Assembly (NCBI RefSeq): GCF_000015045.1 | Contig: NC_008609.1 | Location: 3,076,001-3,140,000 of the forward strand | DNA: 64,000 nt | Direction: 5' to 3' | From: Pelobacter propionicus DSM 2379 | GTDB lineage: Bacteria; Desulfobacterota; Desulfuromonadia; Geobacterales; Pseudopelobacteraceae | Part shown: positions 43,502 through 54,619 of the stretch, one piece after another | Layout of the letters: every line of letters starts with the position of its first letter | Numbering within the stretch: the first letter of the stretch is position 1 | Made by a program: the position numbers and the translations under genes | The notes under the pieces: generated by a model | Databases searched by the model: none | What the model was told of the DNA's origin: nothing | Seen by the model: the letters and a program-made list of their open reading frames with translations, nothing else

Positions 43502-45124
43502 ATGAAAATCAATGACTTTATAAGGAAAACACGGACACTGTTTTTTACGCTGACTTTGGTGTGCGGTGTCATGTCATCCGGGTGGGCAGCAACCTACTAC
43601 GTGGATTCCGTAAGCGGAAACGACGCCAATACGGGCACAGAGGCTGCGCCCTGGAAATCGCTGACCAAAGTGAATTCGACTGCTTTTAAATCAGGCGACT
43701 ATATCTATTTCAAATGCGGGCAAACATGGAGTGCCGCCTTAATTCCAGTATCAGGTTCCAGCGCCGGTTATGTTACATATGGATCGTACGGAAGTGGCGC
43801 CAAACCGGTAATAAGAAACTTTAATGCAACTGGCAAGATGTACGTTAAGCTTCAAGGTGTAAAATTAAGTTCCACCACAGCAGATTACCCTCTGTATATC
43901 AATAAATCCTCGTATATATGGGTTGAAAACTGTGAAATATATGCCGAAAGCGGATCGACTGCCTATGCTGCGGCAAGAATCTACATGGACTCACACCACA
44001 ACAAGATAGTTAACTGCGTTATTGAACATAGAAATTTTAATAGGCAAAATGATGCTCTCAATCTGAAATATAACGCAAACTATAATTTGATCGAAGGCAA
44101 CAAGATCGGGACAGCAACACACTATGCACTTACTTTAGAAGGTTCAAGTTCCGCCTATCCTGGTTATGTATGTAGTTACAATGTTATAAGAAAAAATACC
44201 ATAAATAACCCTGAAGGTGCAGTAGTTGAACTTCAGTCAAACGCAAATCGCAATGTGTTTGAGAACAATACGGTAACAGGCGGAAAGAATACTTCTTTTT
44301 GCGCCAACCAGCCCCGTTCCTTTAAAAGCGTGTCACAATATAACATTATTAGGGGGAATGTAATTTACGATAATCTTGAATCGGCTGGATCCGGCATCTC
44401 TTCACAGGCTTATCAGTATAATACCGATCCGGCCAACAATGTCGTGGGTAACCGCATTTATAACAATATTATTAAAGGCATATACGCTAGTCCTATTATT
44501 CTCGACAATTATGAGCCCACTGTGTGCAAGGTGGCGGATAACGTGTTCAAAAACAACATCATCAGTGGCAATGGTGTGTCGAATGGTCTTCAACTTATTG
44601 TGACAGCGAACAGCAATATTACGGATAATTATTTTCAAAATAACCTTTTTTACAAATACGGCACAACCAATGTCTTGAAAGTAAAGGGTGTGTCGTATAG
44701 CGTCGCTTCAATACAATCAACCTCCAGCACTTACTTTTCAGGTAATATCCAGAAAGAACCAGCTATAGGTACCGACAACAACCTGCTTTCCGGTTCACCG
44801 TGCATCGATGCAGGCGGATTTTTGACAACAGTGACAAGTTCAAGTGGTTCTGGCAACATAATATCTCTTGCAGATGTCAAATATTTCAGCGATGGATTTG
44901 GTGTTGCTGAAGGTGACAAAATAATGGTTGGTAATGCTTTGGCAACCATTACATCTATAGACTATTCAACAAACAAGGTTGTTCTTAAGGACCCAATTTC
45001 ATGGCAGCAGGGAGCATCGGTGAGCCTTCCTTTTGCTGGTACCAAGCCTGATATTGGAGCTTTTGAAGTCGCTGATCTGTCTTCTACTATTTTGCCTCCA
45101 GTAAACTTAAAAGTTGTTGAATAG
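43502..45124 (+). CDS. Secreted right-handed beta-helix protein
   Basis: The product is 540 aa from ATG 43502 (CGAGGAG upstream). It has a signal peptide (LFFTLTLVCGVMSSGWA) followed by TYYVDSVSGNDANTGTEAAPWKSL, the usual opening of secreted pectate-lyase-like beta-helix proteins. About 250 residues of short repeats rich in N, V and I (NVIRKNTINNPEGAVVEL, NVFENNTVTGG, NIIRGNVIYDN) follow. It ends with SPCIDAGG and GTKPDIGAFEV, typical of the family. It is probably a polysaccharide lyase or adhesin at the cell surface. It follows the riboswitch-controlled gene by 110 bases and likely shares its transcript. Confidence 0.85.
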   Translation: MKINDFIRKTRTLFFTLTLVCGVMSSGWAATYYVDSVSGNDANTGTEAAPWKSLTKVNSTAFKSGDYIYFKCGQTWSAALIPVSGSSAGYVTYGSYGSGAKPVIRNFNATGKMYVKLQGVKLSSTTADYPLYINKSSYIWVENCEIYAESGSTAYAAARIYMDSHHNKIVNCVIEHRNFNRQNDALNLKYNANYNLIEGNKIGTATHYALTLEGSSSAYPGYVCSYNVIRKNTINNPEGAVVELQSNANRNVFENNTVTGGKNTSFCANQPRSFKSVSQYNIIRGNVIYDNLESAGSGISSQAYQYNTDPANNVVGNRIYNNIIKGIYASPIILDNYEPTVCKVADNVFKNNIISGNGVSNGLQLIVTANSNITDNYFQNNLFYKYGTTNVLKVKGVSYSVASIQSTSSTYFSGNIQKEPAIGTDNNLLSGSPCIDAGGFLTTVTSSSGSGNIISLADVKYFSDGFGVAEGDKIMVGNALATITSIDYSTNKVVLKDPISWQQGASVSLPFAGTKPDIGAFEVADLSSTILPPVNLKVVE

Positions 45125-45160
45125 CAGATGACTATTAGTTGAGTATATCTTGTTTGATGT

Positions 45161-45190
45161 AGAAAAGGGGAATACAAATTCCCCTTTTCT
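45161..45190 (+). terminator. Terminator of the surface-protein operon
   Basis: AGAAAAGGGGAAT and ATTCCCCTTTTCT form a perfect hairpin 36 bases after the beta-helix stop. Confidence 0.85.
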
Positions 45191-45312
45191 ATCAGCCCTT
45201 TGCAAGCAATAGAGCAGCAATGCGTATCAAGATAATCAGAAAACCCGTGTCAGTAAGCATCCCCCGGCACAGCCGGGGGCTTTCAAAACCGTGAACCGCT
45301 CAAAGCGGGTTT

Positions 45313-45419
45313 TCAAAAGATTAACTGACCACCAGTGGTGGTCACCCTTCGGCCAATAACGTCAATTGAATCCAAACGTTTGTCTTCGTCTTCCTGGCTC
45401 CTGATGTATTTGGCAATCG
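45313..45419 (-). pseudogene. tnpA: C-terminal fragment of IS200-type TnpA
   Basis: Read leftward after the insertion point, this fragment encodes TIAKYIRSQEDEDKRLDSID..., the usual C-terminal helix of Y1 transposases, ending at TGA 45315-45313. Joined at the 4-base duplication to the other fragment (51526-51166), it restores DEE-TIAKYIR in frame and a 155-aa protein of normal family length. Confidence 0.85.
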
Positions 45420-45423
45420 TTTC
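45420..45423. repeat. Target-site duplication TTTC, left copy
   Basis: TTTC here is repeated at 51166-51169 on the other side of the 5.7-kb transposon. Removing the transposon and one copy restores the tnpA frame. Confidence 0.75.
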
Positions 45424-45568
45424 TGAGAGTAAACACGATAATCGAGGGAGGTTCAGACTTGCTAATTGAGGGATCATTGCAGGCCCTGACCTGACGATCA
45501 TGGATGCTGGATGGGCAGCGGTTGAGCCCTGCATAACAGTAGGTTCATCCGCCGCCCCCAGGTTTTTC

Positions 45569-45817
45569 CTACCTCAGTTGCCGCATGAGCTCCCTTGCCT
45601 TCTTCCGGCTGTAACCGATGTCCTCCCTCGATACGTCATACAGATAGACCGGATAGTTAAACCCTGTCTTGATGAGCAGTCCTCCGTTCCAGTCAGTGAT
45701 CATGGTGATGCTTCTAATATTCCGACGGTAGCGGAACCATGTCGTATTTTCCTCCGTGATCTCCACATCGAGCGTTTCCAGCCGTCTTTTCTGGGGGTTA
45801 TACACAGTGCATTCCAT
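45569..45817 (-). CDS. Small transposon protein (82 aa)
   Basis: ATG 45817 has GGGAGG eight bases upstream and lies 19 bases after the ATPase stop. The product (MECTVYNPQKRRLETLDVEI...) has a beta-rich beginning and a basic helical end (YSRKKARELMRQLR) that could bind DNA. I do not recognise the family. Its place as the last gene of the transposon suggests an accessory role. Confidence 0.65.
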   Translation of the reverse strand: MECTVYNPQKRRLETLDVEITEENTTWFRYRRNIRSITMITDWNGGLLIKTGFNYPVYLYDVSREDIGYSRKKARELMRQLR

Positions 45818-45836
45818 ATCCACCTCCCGGGCTATT

Positions 45837-46667
45837 TCAGGAACGGCGCGGCTGACGCACGGGAGGAGTGAATAGGTCGAAGTAGAGGGGTTCGTCGATG
45901 CGCGGGAGGTTGCGCTCGGCGGCGGCGGTGAGCAGTTCCGCCGCCATGTGTGTGAGCACCCGCAGGTTTCCGTGTGCATGGGTTGCCAGGGTTTGGATCA
46001 GCTCCGGTGCGATCAACTGGGGCGCCCCGGCTTTCTGCAGGACGTAGTCCAGGTAGGAAGCCAGCTCCTGCGGGGTGAGCGCGGAGAGTTCCAGGCGGGC
46101 GCGGATGCGACTGCCCAAGGGTAGGAGTTCCGGGGTGCGGAAGCGCTGGGGGAGCCGGGCGTCGCCGCACAGCACGGTGAAGAGCAGGCTCTGGGAGTCG
46201 AAGCTCGCGCTTTGCAGGAGCCTCAGTTCGGTCAGGCACTCGGAGCTGACCTCCTGAGCCTCATCGACCAGGAGCAGCGGGCGCAAGAGAGTCGCTGCAC
46301 AGTGTGCGCGCCAGCGCTCACGCAGCGCCTTGAATCCGCCATACCGGTTGGCGGGATTGAGCTGAACGCCGAATAGCTCTCCAAGCTCGCGATAGAAATC
46401 GGCGACCTTGCTTTGGGGGCGCTCCATCACCCCCACTACGATGTCGGGCAGTTGTCCCAGGCGGGCGCCAAGCCACTGCAGGGTCTTCGATTTGCCGTAG
46501 CCCGGCTCACCGGTGATCAGGGAGAACCCGCCCTGGGAGACCAGGGACTCCAGGCGCCGGGCAAAGAGTTCGGCGCCCGGCAGCGGCCAGAGCGCCTCCA
46601 CGGGAAGCGCCGGCACGAACGGGTTGTACTTGAGCCCGTAGAGGGCCAGGAGAGTCTTATCGTTCAT
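45837..46667 (-). CDS. AAA ATPase of the ExeA/TniB/TnsC type
   Basis: The 276-aa product begins LLALYGLKYNPFVPALPVEALW, the usual ExeA-like opening. It has Walker A GEPGYGKSKT, Walker B LLLVDEAQEV and a sensor region SLLFTVLCGD. Such ATPases choose or prepare the target for DDE transposases. The gene overlaps the transposase end by 11 bases. Confidence 0.88.
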   Translation of the reverse strand: MNDKTLLALYGLKYNPFVPALPVEALWPLPGAELFARRLESLVSQGGFSLITGEPGYGKSKTLQWLGARLGQLPDIVVGVMERPQSKVADFYRELGELFGVQLNPANRYGGFKALRERWRAHCAATLLRPLLLVDEAQEVSSECLTELRLLQSASFDSQSLLFTVLCGDARLPQRFRTPELLPLGSRIRARLELSALTPQELASYLDYVLQKAGAPQLIAPELIQTLATHAHGNLRVLTHMAAELLTAAAERNLPRIDEPLYFDLFTPPVRQPRRS

Positions 46668-48111
46668 CGGGACCCTCCTTCACGGCAAGATAGGCCGGTG
46701 GAAGCCCGGTGGCGGCGTAATCCGCCAGCCACTTGCGAAGCAGTGCGGGCATCTCCTCGGGTGAGGCGTTCGCCTGGGCCGACTGCGCCGCAACCGGTTC
46801 CAGAGTGCGGCGCTGACCGGAGGCGTTTTTCTCCTTGTCCTGGGGGAGCAGCCGGGCCAAGGGATTGCAGCTGTCGGGATCCACTAGAACCATCCGGCTT
46901 ACGTCCCAACCGGCATGGCGTAACGTCAGGCGGGGGAGATGCCTGAACCGCGACGGGACCTCGAAGCGCACCCCCTCGACCGTCACGGTTGCATCGCTTT
47001 TGCGCTGGGTGCGCGTAACCTGGCGGGTGAAGGCGAGATTCAAGGAGTCCATGTCGGGAGCCGAGCGGGAGACCTCCGGTCCGGCGAGCAGGCGCTCGAT
47101 CGGAGCGCAGCCGATCTCGCTGTGGGTACGGCGGTGATAGTCCTGTTCGACCCACGCCTGGGTGGTGCGGTTGAGGAACTCCAGCCGCAAGGGGCTCACC
47201 CCGCGCAAAAGCTCCATGAGACGTCCCTCAAGCTGCGCCCAGAACACCTCCTGTTTCCCGTTCATATAGGGCGAGTAAGGAAGGGTTGTGTCGTGGCTCA
47301 CCCCGAGTCGGGCCAGCCCCTCCCGGGTTTCCTCCGCCAGCATCGCGCTTCCATTATCGGTCATCAGAGCCCTGGGAAGCCCACGTTTCAGCATCGCCTG
47401 CGTGAGAGCATGCGCGAGGTTCTGGGCGCTTTCCGCCAGATACCACTGCAGATGGCAGCAGAGCCTGCTCCGGTCGTCCAGAACCGCGCACACCAGGGGC
47501 GTCTGCCAGCCCCCCTCCTCGTCCAGCACCTTGAGGCTTCCCTGGTGGAAGTCGAGGTGCCACAGGGCGTGCACGTGGCTCGCCTCATAGCCGCGAATCT
47601 CACGGCTTTCGCGGCGCCGGACGGCGCGGCGTTGTCCTTCGGTCGGGTTCGCGGGCTCGCGCCTTTTCTGCCACCCCTTCTCCCGCATTCGGCGAAGCAC
47701 GCTCTGGTAGCTCGGCAAGGCTCCCATCTGGGGCTTTTGGGCCACTTCGGCGGCAAGGTTGTCGTAGTGCAGTTGCACCGTCCAGCGAGGATACCTGGCA
47801 TACTGCACTTCCAGGGCGCTCAAGAGCGCCTCGGACAGCGCAATCTGACACCCGGCGTCCGAACGCGCCTTGCGACTCAGCGCAGCGATCGGGTCCGCGG
47901 CGTCCTTCGCCTGGTAGTACCAGCGTTCGAGCGTGGAAAAACCAAGTCGTATAGACTTCTCCGGGAGCAGGGGATGCCGGTACACCCTCTCGCTCAATTC
48001 CCGGATCTTTCCCTGCAACTCCCCGCTCGCGGCAGGGCTCGCCAATAGCGGTCCGATCACCTGCAGCCGAAACCTGGCCCAGCGCTGCTTCGGGACTACA
48101 TTCTTCTTCAT
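46657..48111 (-). CDS. DDE transposase (integrase core, TnsB/TniA-like)
   Basis: The 484-aa product starts at ATG 48111. An N-terminal helical DNA-binding part (about 1-170) precedes an rve catalytic core with Asp in HALWHLDFHQG, Asp in RALMTDNGSAM and Glu in YMNGKQEVFWAQLE, the DDE set. A C-terminal beta-barrel (VTVEGVRFEVPSRFRHLP) follows, as in Mu/TnsB enzymes. An IS21 element lies immediately upstream of the ATG. Without it the start would sit behind AAGGAG and directly after the stop of the preceding ORF. With the IS in place the gene has lost its ribosome site and promoter. Confidence 0.88.
   Translation of the reverse strand: MKKNVVPKQRWARFRLQVIGPLLASPAASGELQGKIRELSERVYRHPLLPEKSIRLGFSTLERWYYQAKDAADPIAALSRKARSDAGCQIALSEALLSALEVQYARYPRWTVQLHYDNLAAEVAQKPQMGALPSYQSVLRRMREKGWQKRREPANPTEGQRRAVRRRESREIRGYEASHVHALWHLDFHQGSLKVLDEEGGWQTPLVCAVLDDRSRLCCHLQWYLAESAQNLAHALTQAMLKRGLPRALMTDNGSAMLAEETREGLARLGVSHDTTLPYSPYMNGKQEVFWAQLEGRLMELLRGVSPLRLEFLNRTTQAWVEQDYHRRTHSEIGCAPIERLLAGPEVSRSAPDMDSLNLAFTRQVTRTQRKSDATVTVEGVRFEVPSRFRHLPRLTLRHAGWDVSRMVLVDPDSCNPLARLLPQDKEKNASGQRRTLEPVAAQSAQANASPEEMPALLRKWLADYAATGLPPAYLAVKEGPDER
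48107..48111. repeat. IS21 target-site duplication TTCAT, left copy
   Basis: TTCAT at 48107-48111 is repeated at 50305-50309, directly flanking the element ends. Confidence 0.85.
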
Positions 48112-48206
48112 TGTCAATGGTAGTGCAATAATGTCCCAAAAGCGGTAACGAAAAGTGTACCGCCCTGGAAGCCGTGGTATCCCTTCTGGAGAAAGGAGGG
48201 GTGCCC

Positions 48207-50230
<2,024 letters not shown>

Positions 50231-50309
50231 GGAACTTCTCTAACCAGCAGGGTGGTACACTTTTCAATTCCCGAAACTGGTACACTTTTGCGTCCCCATT
50301 GACATTCAT

Positions 50310-50465
50310 TTAAGGCTCCTTTCCGGCCGCCATCCAGGCGTCTCCACTGTGGAGCACCTTCGGGTCAGCCAAGAGCCGCCTTATAAACCATTCCGAGCCC
50401 GATGCGAATCCGCCATCTTTTGCGCGGACCCTTACGACAGTCCAGCTCCCTCGCCGATCCTGTTC
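50310..50465 (-). CDS. Possible small transposon ORF upstream of the DDE transposase
   Basis: A frame reading ...RGSWTVVRVRAKDGG and ending AWMAAGKEP stops at TAA 50312-50310. In the sequence before the IS21 insertion this TAA would directly touch the transposase ATG, and its last codons contain the AAGGAG ribosome site. Such tight coupling argues for a real gene. The start is uncertain; the frame is open up to about 50531 and overlaps the end of the zinc-ribbon gene. I do not recognise the product. Confidence 0.4.
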   Translation of the reverse strand, partial: EQDRRGSWTVVRVRAKDGGFASGSEWFIRRLLADPKVLHSGDAWMAAGKEP

Positions 50466-50937
50466 AAAAGCCGCATCCCGCAAGCAGTCGCAGACAGCGC
50501 ACCAACGCCGTTTCCGGGCCGTCGCGGCCAAGCCCCAGGCGCTCCAGCACCCCCAACGGAATCGCTTCCGCCGCCACTGGAGGGATCAGGAGACCGCGCA
50601 ATCTTTGCCAGGTTGAGGTATGCGGGAAGGTCGAGCGAAAAAACGCCAGCCAGCGTCTGAAAGTCGAGAGGGTGACGCCGAAGAGGTCCATGATCTTGCG
50701 GGCGCTGTAACCCTTTTCCCGCTGTTGGCGAAGGGCTGTGGCGACAACGATCACCCCGCCCCAATAAACACGCCGGCCCAGGAAGAGCACCGATGGCGGC
50801 AAGGTCCGTCGTCGGCAACCTTCACGACCGCAGCAAAGACTATGGCGTATGAAGAATGTTTCGAACAGGTTGGCGGGGCCGCCACGGGGTTTGCGCACAT
50901 AGGCGCCTCGGTGCAGCGGTCCCGAACAGTAGGGCAA
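50464..50937 (-). CDS. Zinc-ribbon/helix-turn-helix protein of the transposon
   Basis: The frame opens at a TTG (50937) and gives 157 aa; the true start is uncertain and no ATG is available. A zinc ribbon is suggested by PYCSGPLHRGAYVRKPRGGP and HSLCCGREGCRRRTLPPSV, followed by VYWGGVIVVATALRQQREKGYSARKIMDLFGVTLSTFRRW, which looks like a helix-turn-helix. The layout (zinc ribbon, FLGRRVYW, HTH) resembles DUF6431-like and ISL3-type N-terminal regions. As the first gene of the transposon it may recognise DNA ends or a target, a role played by TniQ in Tn5053-like elements; this is inference. Confidence 0.55.
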   Translation of the reverse strand: MPYCSGPLHRGAYVRKPRGGPANLFETFFIRHSLCCGREGCRRRTLPPSVLFLGRRVYWGGVIVVATALRQQREKGYSARKIMDLFGVTLSTFRRWLAFFRSTFPHTSTWQRLRGLLIPPVAAEAIPLGVLERLGLGRDGPETALVRCLRLLAGCGF

Positions 50938-51049
50938 CCAAGGGAGCGCACCCCCTCGGCAAGGTCGACGTCGATGTTATAAAGGAGGGAAAAAAGCTTC
51001 TGACGCTGAATAATTTCTGGTAGCATGACTCCTGCCTGATTCCTGCTGG

Positions 51050-51104
51050 GCAAGGAGGAGCCCCCGTCGATTCCGCCAAGAAAAGTGAGGGGGCTTCTCC
51101 ATCT
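51050..51104. repeat. Imperfect inverted repeat near the transposon end
   Basis: GGAGGAGCCCCC near 51053 pairs with GGGGGCTTCTCC near 51091, with a 26-base loop. It lies just inside the right end of the DDE transposon and could be a terminator that shields its genes from outside transcription. Confidence 0.5.
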
Positions 51105-51133
51105 TTTCCTCACATTTCTCGTCTATTTCTCGC

Positions 51134-51526
51134 CTAATTTCCATCAATTTTTCTGATCAGCCTCATTTCCTCGTCAGCACCAACGGTTGATACGAAGTAA
51201 CCACGTGCCCAAAAGTGCATGCCAGTATAGTTCTTCTTCTGACCAAGATACATTCGGGCAATATGGATGGCACTCTTGCCCTTGATGAAGCCAATCACCT
51301 GTGCAACAGAGTATTTCGGTGGGATCGATATCAATATGTGAATATGGTCAGGTTGAAGGTGACCCTCCTGTATTTTGCACTCTTTCTGTCTCGCAAGACA
51401 GTGCAACAAGTCAGCAAGATGTTTCCGAATCCGCCCGTACAACACCTTACGGCGACATTTGGGAACCCATACGATGTGATACTTGCAATCCCATTTCGAG
51501 TGACATAAACTTTGAGCGTCGTCCAT
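51134..51526 (-). pseudogene. tnpA: N-terminal part of IS200-type TnpA, cut by transposon insertion
   Basis: ATG 51526 (behind AGGAGG) opens a Y1 transposase: KYHIVWVPKCRRKVLYGR, the HUH motif in QPDHIHILISIP, and the catalytic Tyr in ARGYFVSTVGADEE. After DEE the frame passes at 51165 into transposon sequence and ends MRLIRKIDGN at 51134. The missing C-terminus is found at 45419-45313. Loss of the C-terminal helix should inactivate it. Confidence 0.88.
51166..51169. repeat. Target-site duplication TTTC, right copy
   Basis: It matches 45420-45423 and marks the insertion point of the DDE transposon in tnpA. Confidence 0.75.
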
Positions 51527-51721
51527 GAAGCCTCCTTTTTCGTGCACTTTGAGCGGTTCACGTTAGGGAGGCTTCGCCATATTTCAGGAACTGTCAAACT
51601 ATGGGGGTCCCCCGGCACAGCCGGGGGATTACTCAGATGAATTTAATCCGGGAAGCAACACCGCGACAGCACGATGGGCTACGTTACGGTTGACGGTTAC
51701 GCGTAAGAACCTAGCCGGAAG

Positions 51722-52867
51722 TCACTGAGTGTAACTATAATTTAACATGCTCAGTGCGTAGAACATCCAGGCTTGAGACCATCGCATGTATGGAATACTA
51801 TTTGTATAAAACCTTGTTTTTTGATAATAGAAATATCCTGAATTGTCTTGCATGTTGTTAATAGCCCAATCTGCAATTTTACCTGCTAATTCGATGCTAT
51901 TAGTGTTGTAAGGCATTAATTTTAGCAGTGTTACAATCCCCTGTGCAGAACAATGGATATCAATAGGATAAAGTGAATTGTGATAGTATTTGGGGCACCA
52001 ATTCTCTAGCCAAAAGGTCTTTAGATAATAATTATAGGCACCTTTTAATTCTCTCTCCCAACAATAATCATCAGTGTATTCCATCCACTTACAAAGAGAA
52101 ACAAGGTTAAAACCTGTATGGAAGTTGTCAATGAACTTTCTGTTTTCCGCATATGTCCAAGAATAGTCCTTTTGTAGTGCTCTGATGGCATATATCATAG
52201 CTTTTTTAGACTTATCATATAGAGCTCTTTCTCTATTAATCTGGTACACTCTGGCTAATGCTGTAGCACCTAACATGCTAACGTTATAAACCTTACCTCT
52301 GCTTCCCGGCATGTATTGAAAACAAAGTGAATCTGGATCTTCAAAAAGAATCAGATTGTCCAGGTAAAAATTACATCCACTTACTGCTAAATCAAAATAT
52401 TTATGGTCACCTGTTGCTTTGTAGTAGTCCAATAAGGCATTGACAACAAAAACAGTAACAACTAAGTTAGGCGTACTCTTTGGCGTTAGAAATTTTCTGG
52501 ACTGCCAATCAAAATTATATCCCCAGCAGACATTGTTATAACCTGGAGAAGACAACTTCATAAGTATATCTATTAGTGATTTGGCTTCGTCGTACTGGCC
52601 TGAATAAACTAAACCGGAAACGAAGAGCGCTAAGCCCTTTGGGTTATAACCCTTTGGAACTAAAGTGAGTTTTCTTAAATTCAATGGAAAACGTTTGAAA
52701 AACTGTATCCAGATCAGCCGCAATATGTAAGAATAGTGAAAAGGTGCACTATCGACAATTCTGGAATTAAGGCCGTCAAAGTTATCCCAACCTTGATAAC
52801 CCATTGCCTTGCAATAGCGGCTAAGTGAGTCAAGGGCTTTCCTTGTTTTTTCCTCTTGGGTGCTCAT
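51722..52867 (-). CDS. VpsJ-like polysaccharide biosynthesis protein (toroid fold predicted)
   Basis: The 381-aa product starts at ATG 52867, just after the glycosyltransferase gene. Repeated helix pairs with aromatic-rich turns (NVCWGYNFDWQSRKF, NALLDYYKATGDHKYFDLAV, WTYAENRKFIDNFHTGFNLVSLCKWMEY, DIHCSAQGIVTLL, YFYYQKTRFYTNSIPYMRWSQAWMFYAL) suggest an alpha/alpha toroid like those of glycosidases and epimerases. Similar proteins in exopolysaccharide clusters are called VpsJ. It may hydrolyse or modify the growing glycan. Its DNA is AT-rich. Confidence 0.65.
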   Translation of the reverse strand: MSTQEEKTRKALDSLSRYCKAMGYQGWDNFDGLNSRIVDSAPFHYSYILRLIWIQFFKRFPLNLRKLTLVPKGYNPKGLALFVSGLVYSGQYDEAKSLIDILMKLSSPGYNNVCWGYNFDWQSRKFLTPKSTPNLVVTVFVVNALLDYYKATGDHKYFDLAVSGCNFYLDNLILFEDPDSLCFQYMPGSRGKVYNVSMLGATALARVYQINRERALYDKSKKAMIYAIRALQKDYSWTYAENRKFIDNFHTGFNLVSLCKWMEYTDDYCWERELKGAYNYYLKTFWLENWCPKYYHNSLYPIDIHCSAQGIVTLLKLMPYNTNSIELAGKIADWAINNMQDNSGYFYYQKTRFYTNSIPYMRWSQAWMFYALSMLNYSYTQ

Positions 52868-52889
52868 ATCATTTCGCTCGTGTACTGAA

Positions 52890-53954
52890 TTATGCCAGCA
52901 GTTCAAGCAAATAATTTTCCAACCTCTTTACGACATTTCTAATTTCACATTTTTGTACTGCTAGCGCCCTGTTATTGATCATTATACGATTCCAGATTTT
53001 CTTGTTCTCGAATAAAAATTTAACTTTACATGCAAAGTCAGCTGGATCGCTTGTTTCTACAAGAAAACCATTCTCTCCATCTTTCATGAGGTCAGGTATT
53101 CCTCCAACTGGTCTTGTCACAATTGACAAACCAGCTCCCATTCCCTCTATTATACATATAGGCAGTCCTTCACCATGTTTTGTTGGAAAGATCATGATAC
53201 CACACATATTTAATAAATCCCATTTGGCCTGATTATCAATCCATCCGGTAAAGGTGACAATGGAATCAAGGTTGTGTTGGGTTACGTACTGCCGCAATTC
53301 AGGCATTTGTTCGCCATCTCCAGCCATGTATAATTTTACAGCAGGAAATTCGTGTGCCAAAATGGAAGCTGTTATTATGGCTTCAAGCCCTCCTTTGTCC
53401 TTAGTAAATCTTGAAAGAAAGAGAAGTTTAAAAATGTCATTATTGTTTGTGAGTGTATTTTGCTCGAATACCGTTGTTTCAAGGCTAATACTACTAGGGG
53501 AAAAACCCCACCGAACAAGGCAGTTTTTAAATTGGCTGGCAAGGACCAATGCCTTATCAAAGTTGAATACAAACCTAAATACATATTTACCATATGAGCT
53601 TATAATGTGCTCAAAACTAGGATCCCATCCGTGGAATAGTACAAGTGTTTTCTTATTGAGTAATCTCTTGGAAATCAAATGGTATATTCCATCCCTGATT
53701 ACAGCCTTGGCATCAAGTGACGGGTTAAGAAAAACTAGGTCATAATCAGGAATTATCTTCAATAACAAAAACAAGTCTTTTAATGTTTTATAGGCCCCGG
53801 CAAGCCACGTGCAATTTTTACCTGATTTTCCAGTGTGATATAAATCAATATCAACTGCTGTGGAATTAAAATGCTTACTGACAAGAGAGTAATAGTAAGT
53901 TACTCCACCTTTTTCATGGAATGAGGGGCAAAGTATGAGTACCTTGAAATTCAT
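52890..53954 (-). CDS. Glycosyltransferase family 4 protein
   Basis: The 354-aa product has a GT-B fold: N-terminal ILCPSFHEKGGVTYYY, then the donor-binding C-terminal domain with LLFLSRFTKDKGGLEAII, LYMAGDGEQMPELR and FTGWIDNQAKWDLL. The E-x7-E pattern lies in FPTKHGEGLPICIIEGMGAGL. It transfers a sugar from a nucleotide sugar to a lipid-linked acceptor in the cytoplasm. AT-rich like its neighbours. Confidence 0.9.
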   Translation of the reverse strand: MNFKVLILCPSFHEKGGVTYYYSLVSKHFNSTAVDIDLYHTGKSGKNCTWLAGAYKTLKDLFLLLKIIPDYDLVFLNPSLDAKAVIRDGIYHLISKRLLNKKTLVLFHGWDPSFEHIISSYGKYVFRFVFNFDKALVLASQFKNCLVRWGFSPSSISLETTVFEQNTLTNNNDIFKLLFLSRFTKDKGGLEAIITASILAHEFPAVKLYMAGDGEQMPELRQYVTQHNLDSIVTFTGWIDNQAKWDLLNMCGIMIFPTKHGEGLPICIIEGMGAGLSIVTRPVGGIPDLMKDGENGFLVETSDPADFACKVKFLFENKKIWNRIMINNRALAVQKCEIRNVVKRLENYLLELLA

Positions 53955-54101
53955 TGTTTTATATCCATACGCAGCAGTGATCGGTTAAAAAATTGCAGTT
54001 GATGTGCCGTTCTTTGCAAACCCTATGAATTTTAGTAGTTGCCACCTTTTTACTTGACAGACGGGGAAAAACGCGGGTAGCTAGCTTCGTAACTATTTAA
54101 T

Positions 54102-54619
54102 ATGATTGGAGTTGCGATGCTGTGCCATATACACCCCTTCTATAGAAGGGCGGTGCCACTTGCGTTGAAGCTGTTGGTCAAACCGGCGATTGATGAGTTG
54201 CCCTCCATACCACCACAAAAGGCACAGGGGAATAAACCGATGACGTTTACATTTGAGCACCATCTCAAGGTCCTTATCTATCTTCATCTCCAGGAGTACG
54301 AATCAGGCCGGGAACTTCTGCAGGTCCTTGAGTAGGATGAGTTTGCCAAGGCCCATGCTGCCTCTCACGAATGAGTCAAGCGCAGAACAATTCGAGGCTA
54401 TGAACACACAGATCTCTGGAACAGCTGGTTCAGATGTACGAGCGGCTGCAGGCAAAAGCGAAAAACCTGGTACCCGGTCAGTATGCTGATCTCGGCACGC
54501 TGATTGCGGTGGATGGTTCACTGATTGACGCCGTCCCCACCATGGAGTTTGCTGACTATCGCAAAGGGGGCAATAAAAATCCATACTATGGATATGGCTT
54601 TACTCGGGCTAAATGTTAA
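54102..54619 (+). pseudogene. Decayed transposase fragment (IS4-like)
   Basis: Plus-strand pieces IHPFYRRAVPLALKLLVKPAIDEL and MTFTFEHHLKVLIYLHLQEYESGRELLQVLE, then (in another frame, after a stop where Glu is expected) YERLQAKAKNLVPGQYADLGTLIAVDGSLIDAVP, resemble the N-terminal half of an IS4-type transposase including its first catalytic Asp (AVDGSLID). Stops and frameshifts break the gene. The rest is missing where the next IS begins, at 54619. Confidence 0.75.
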
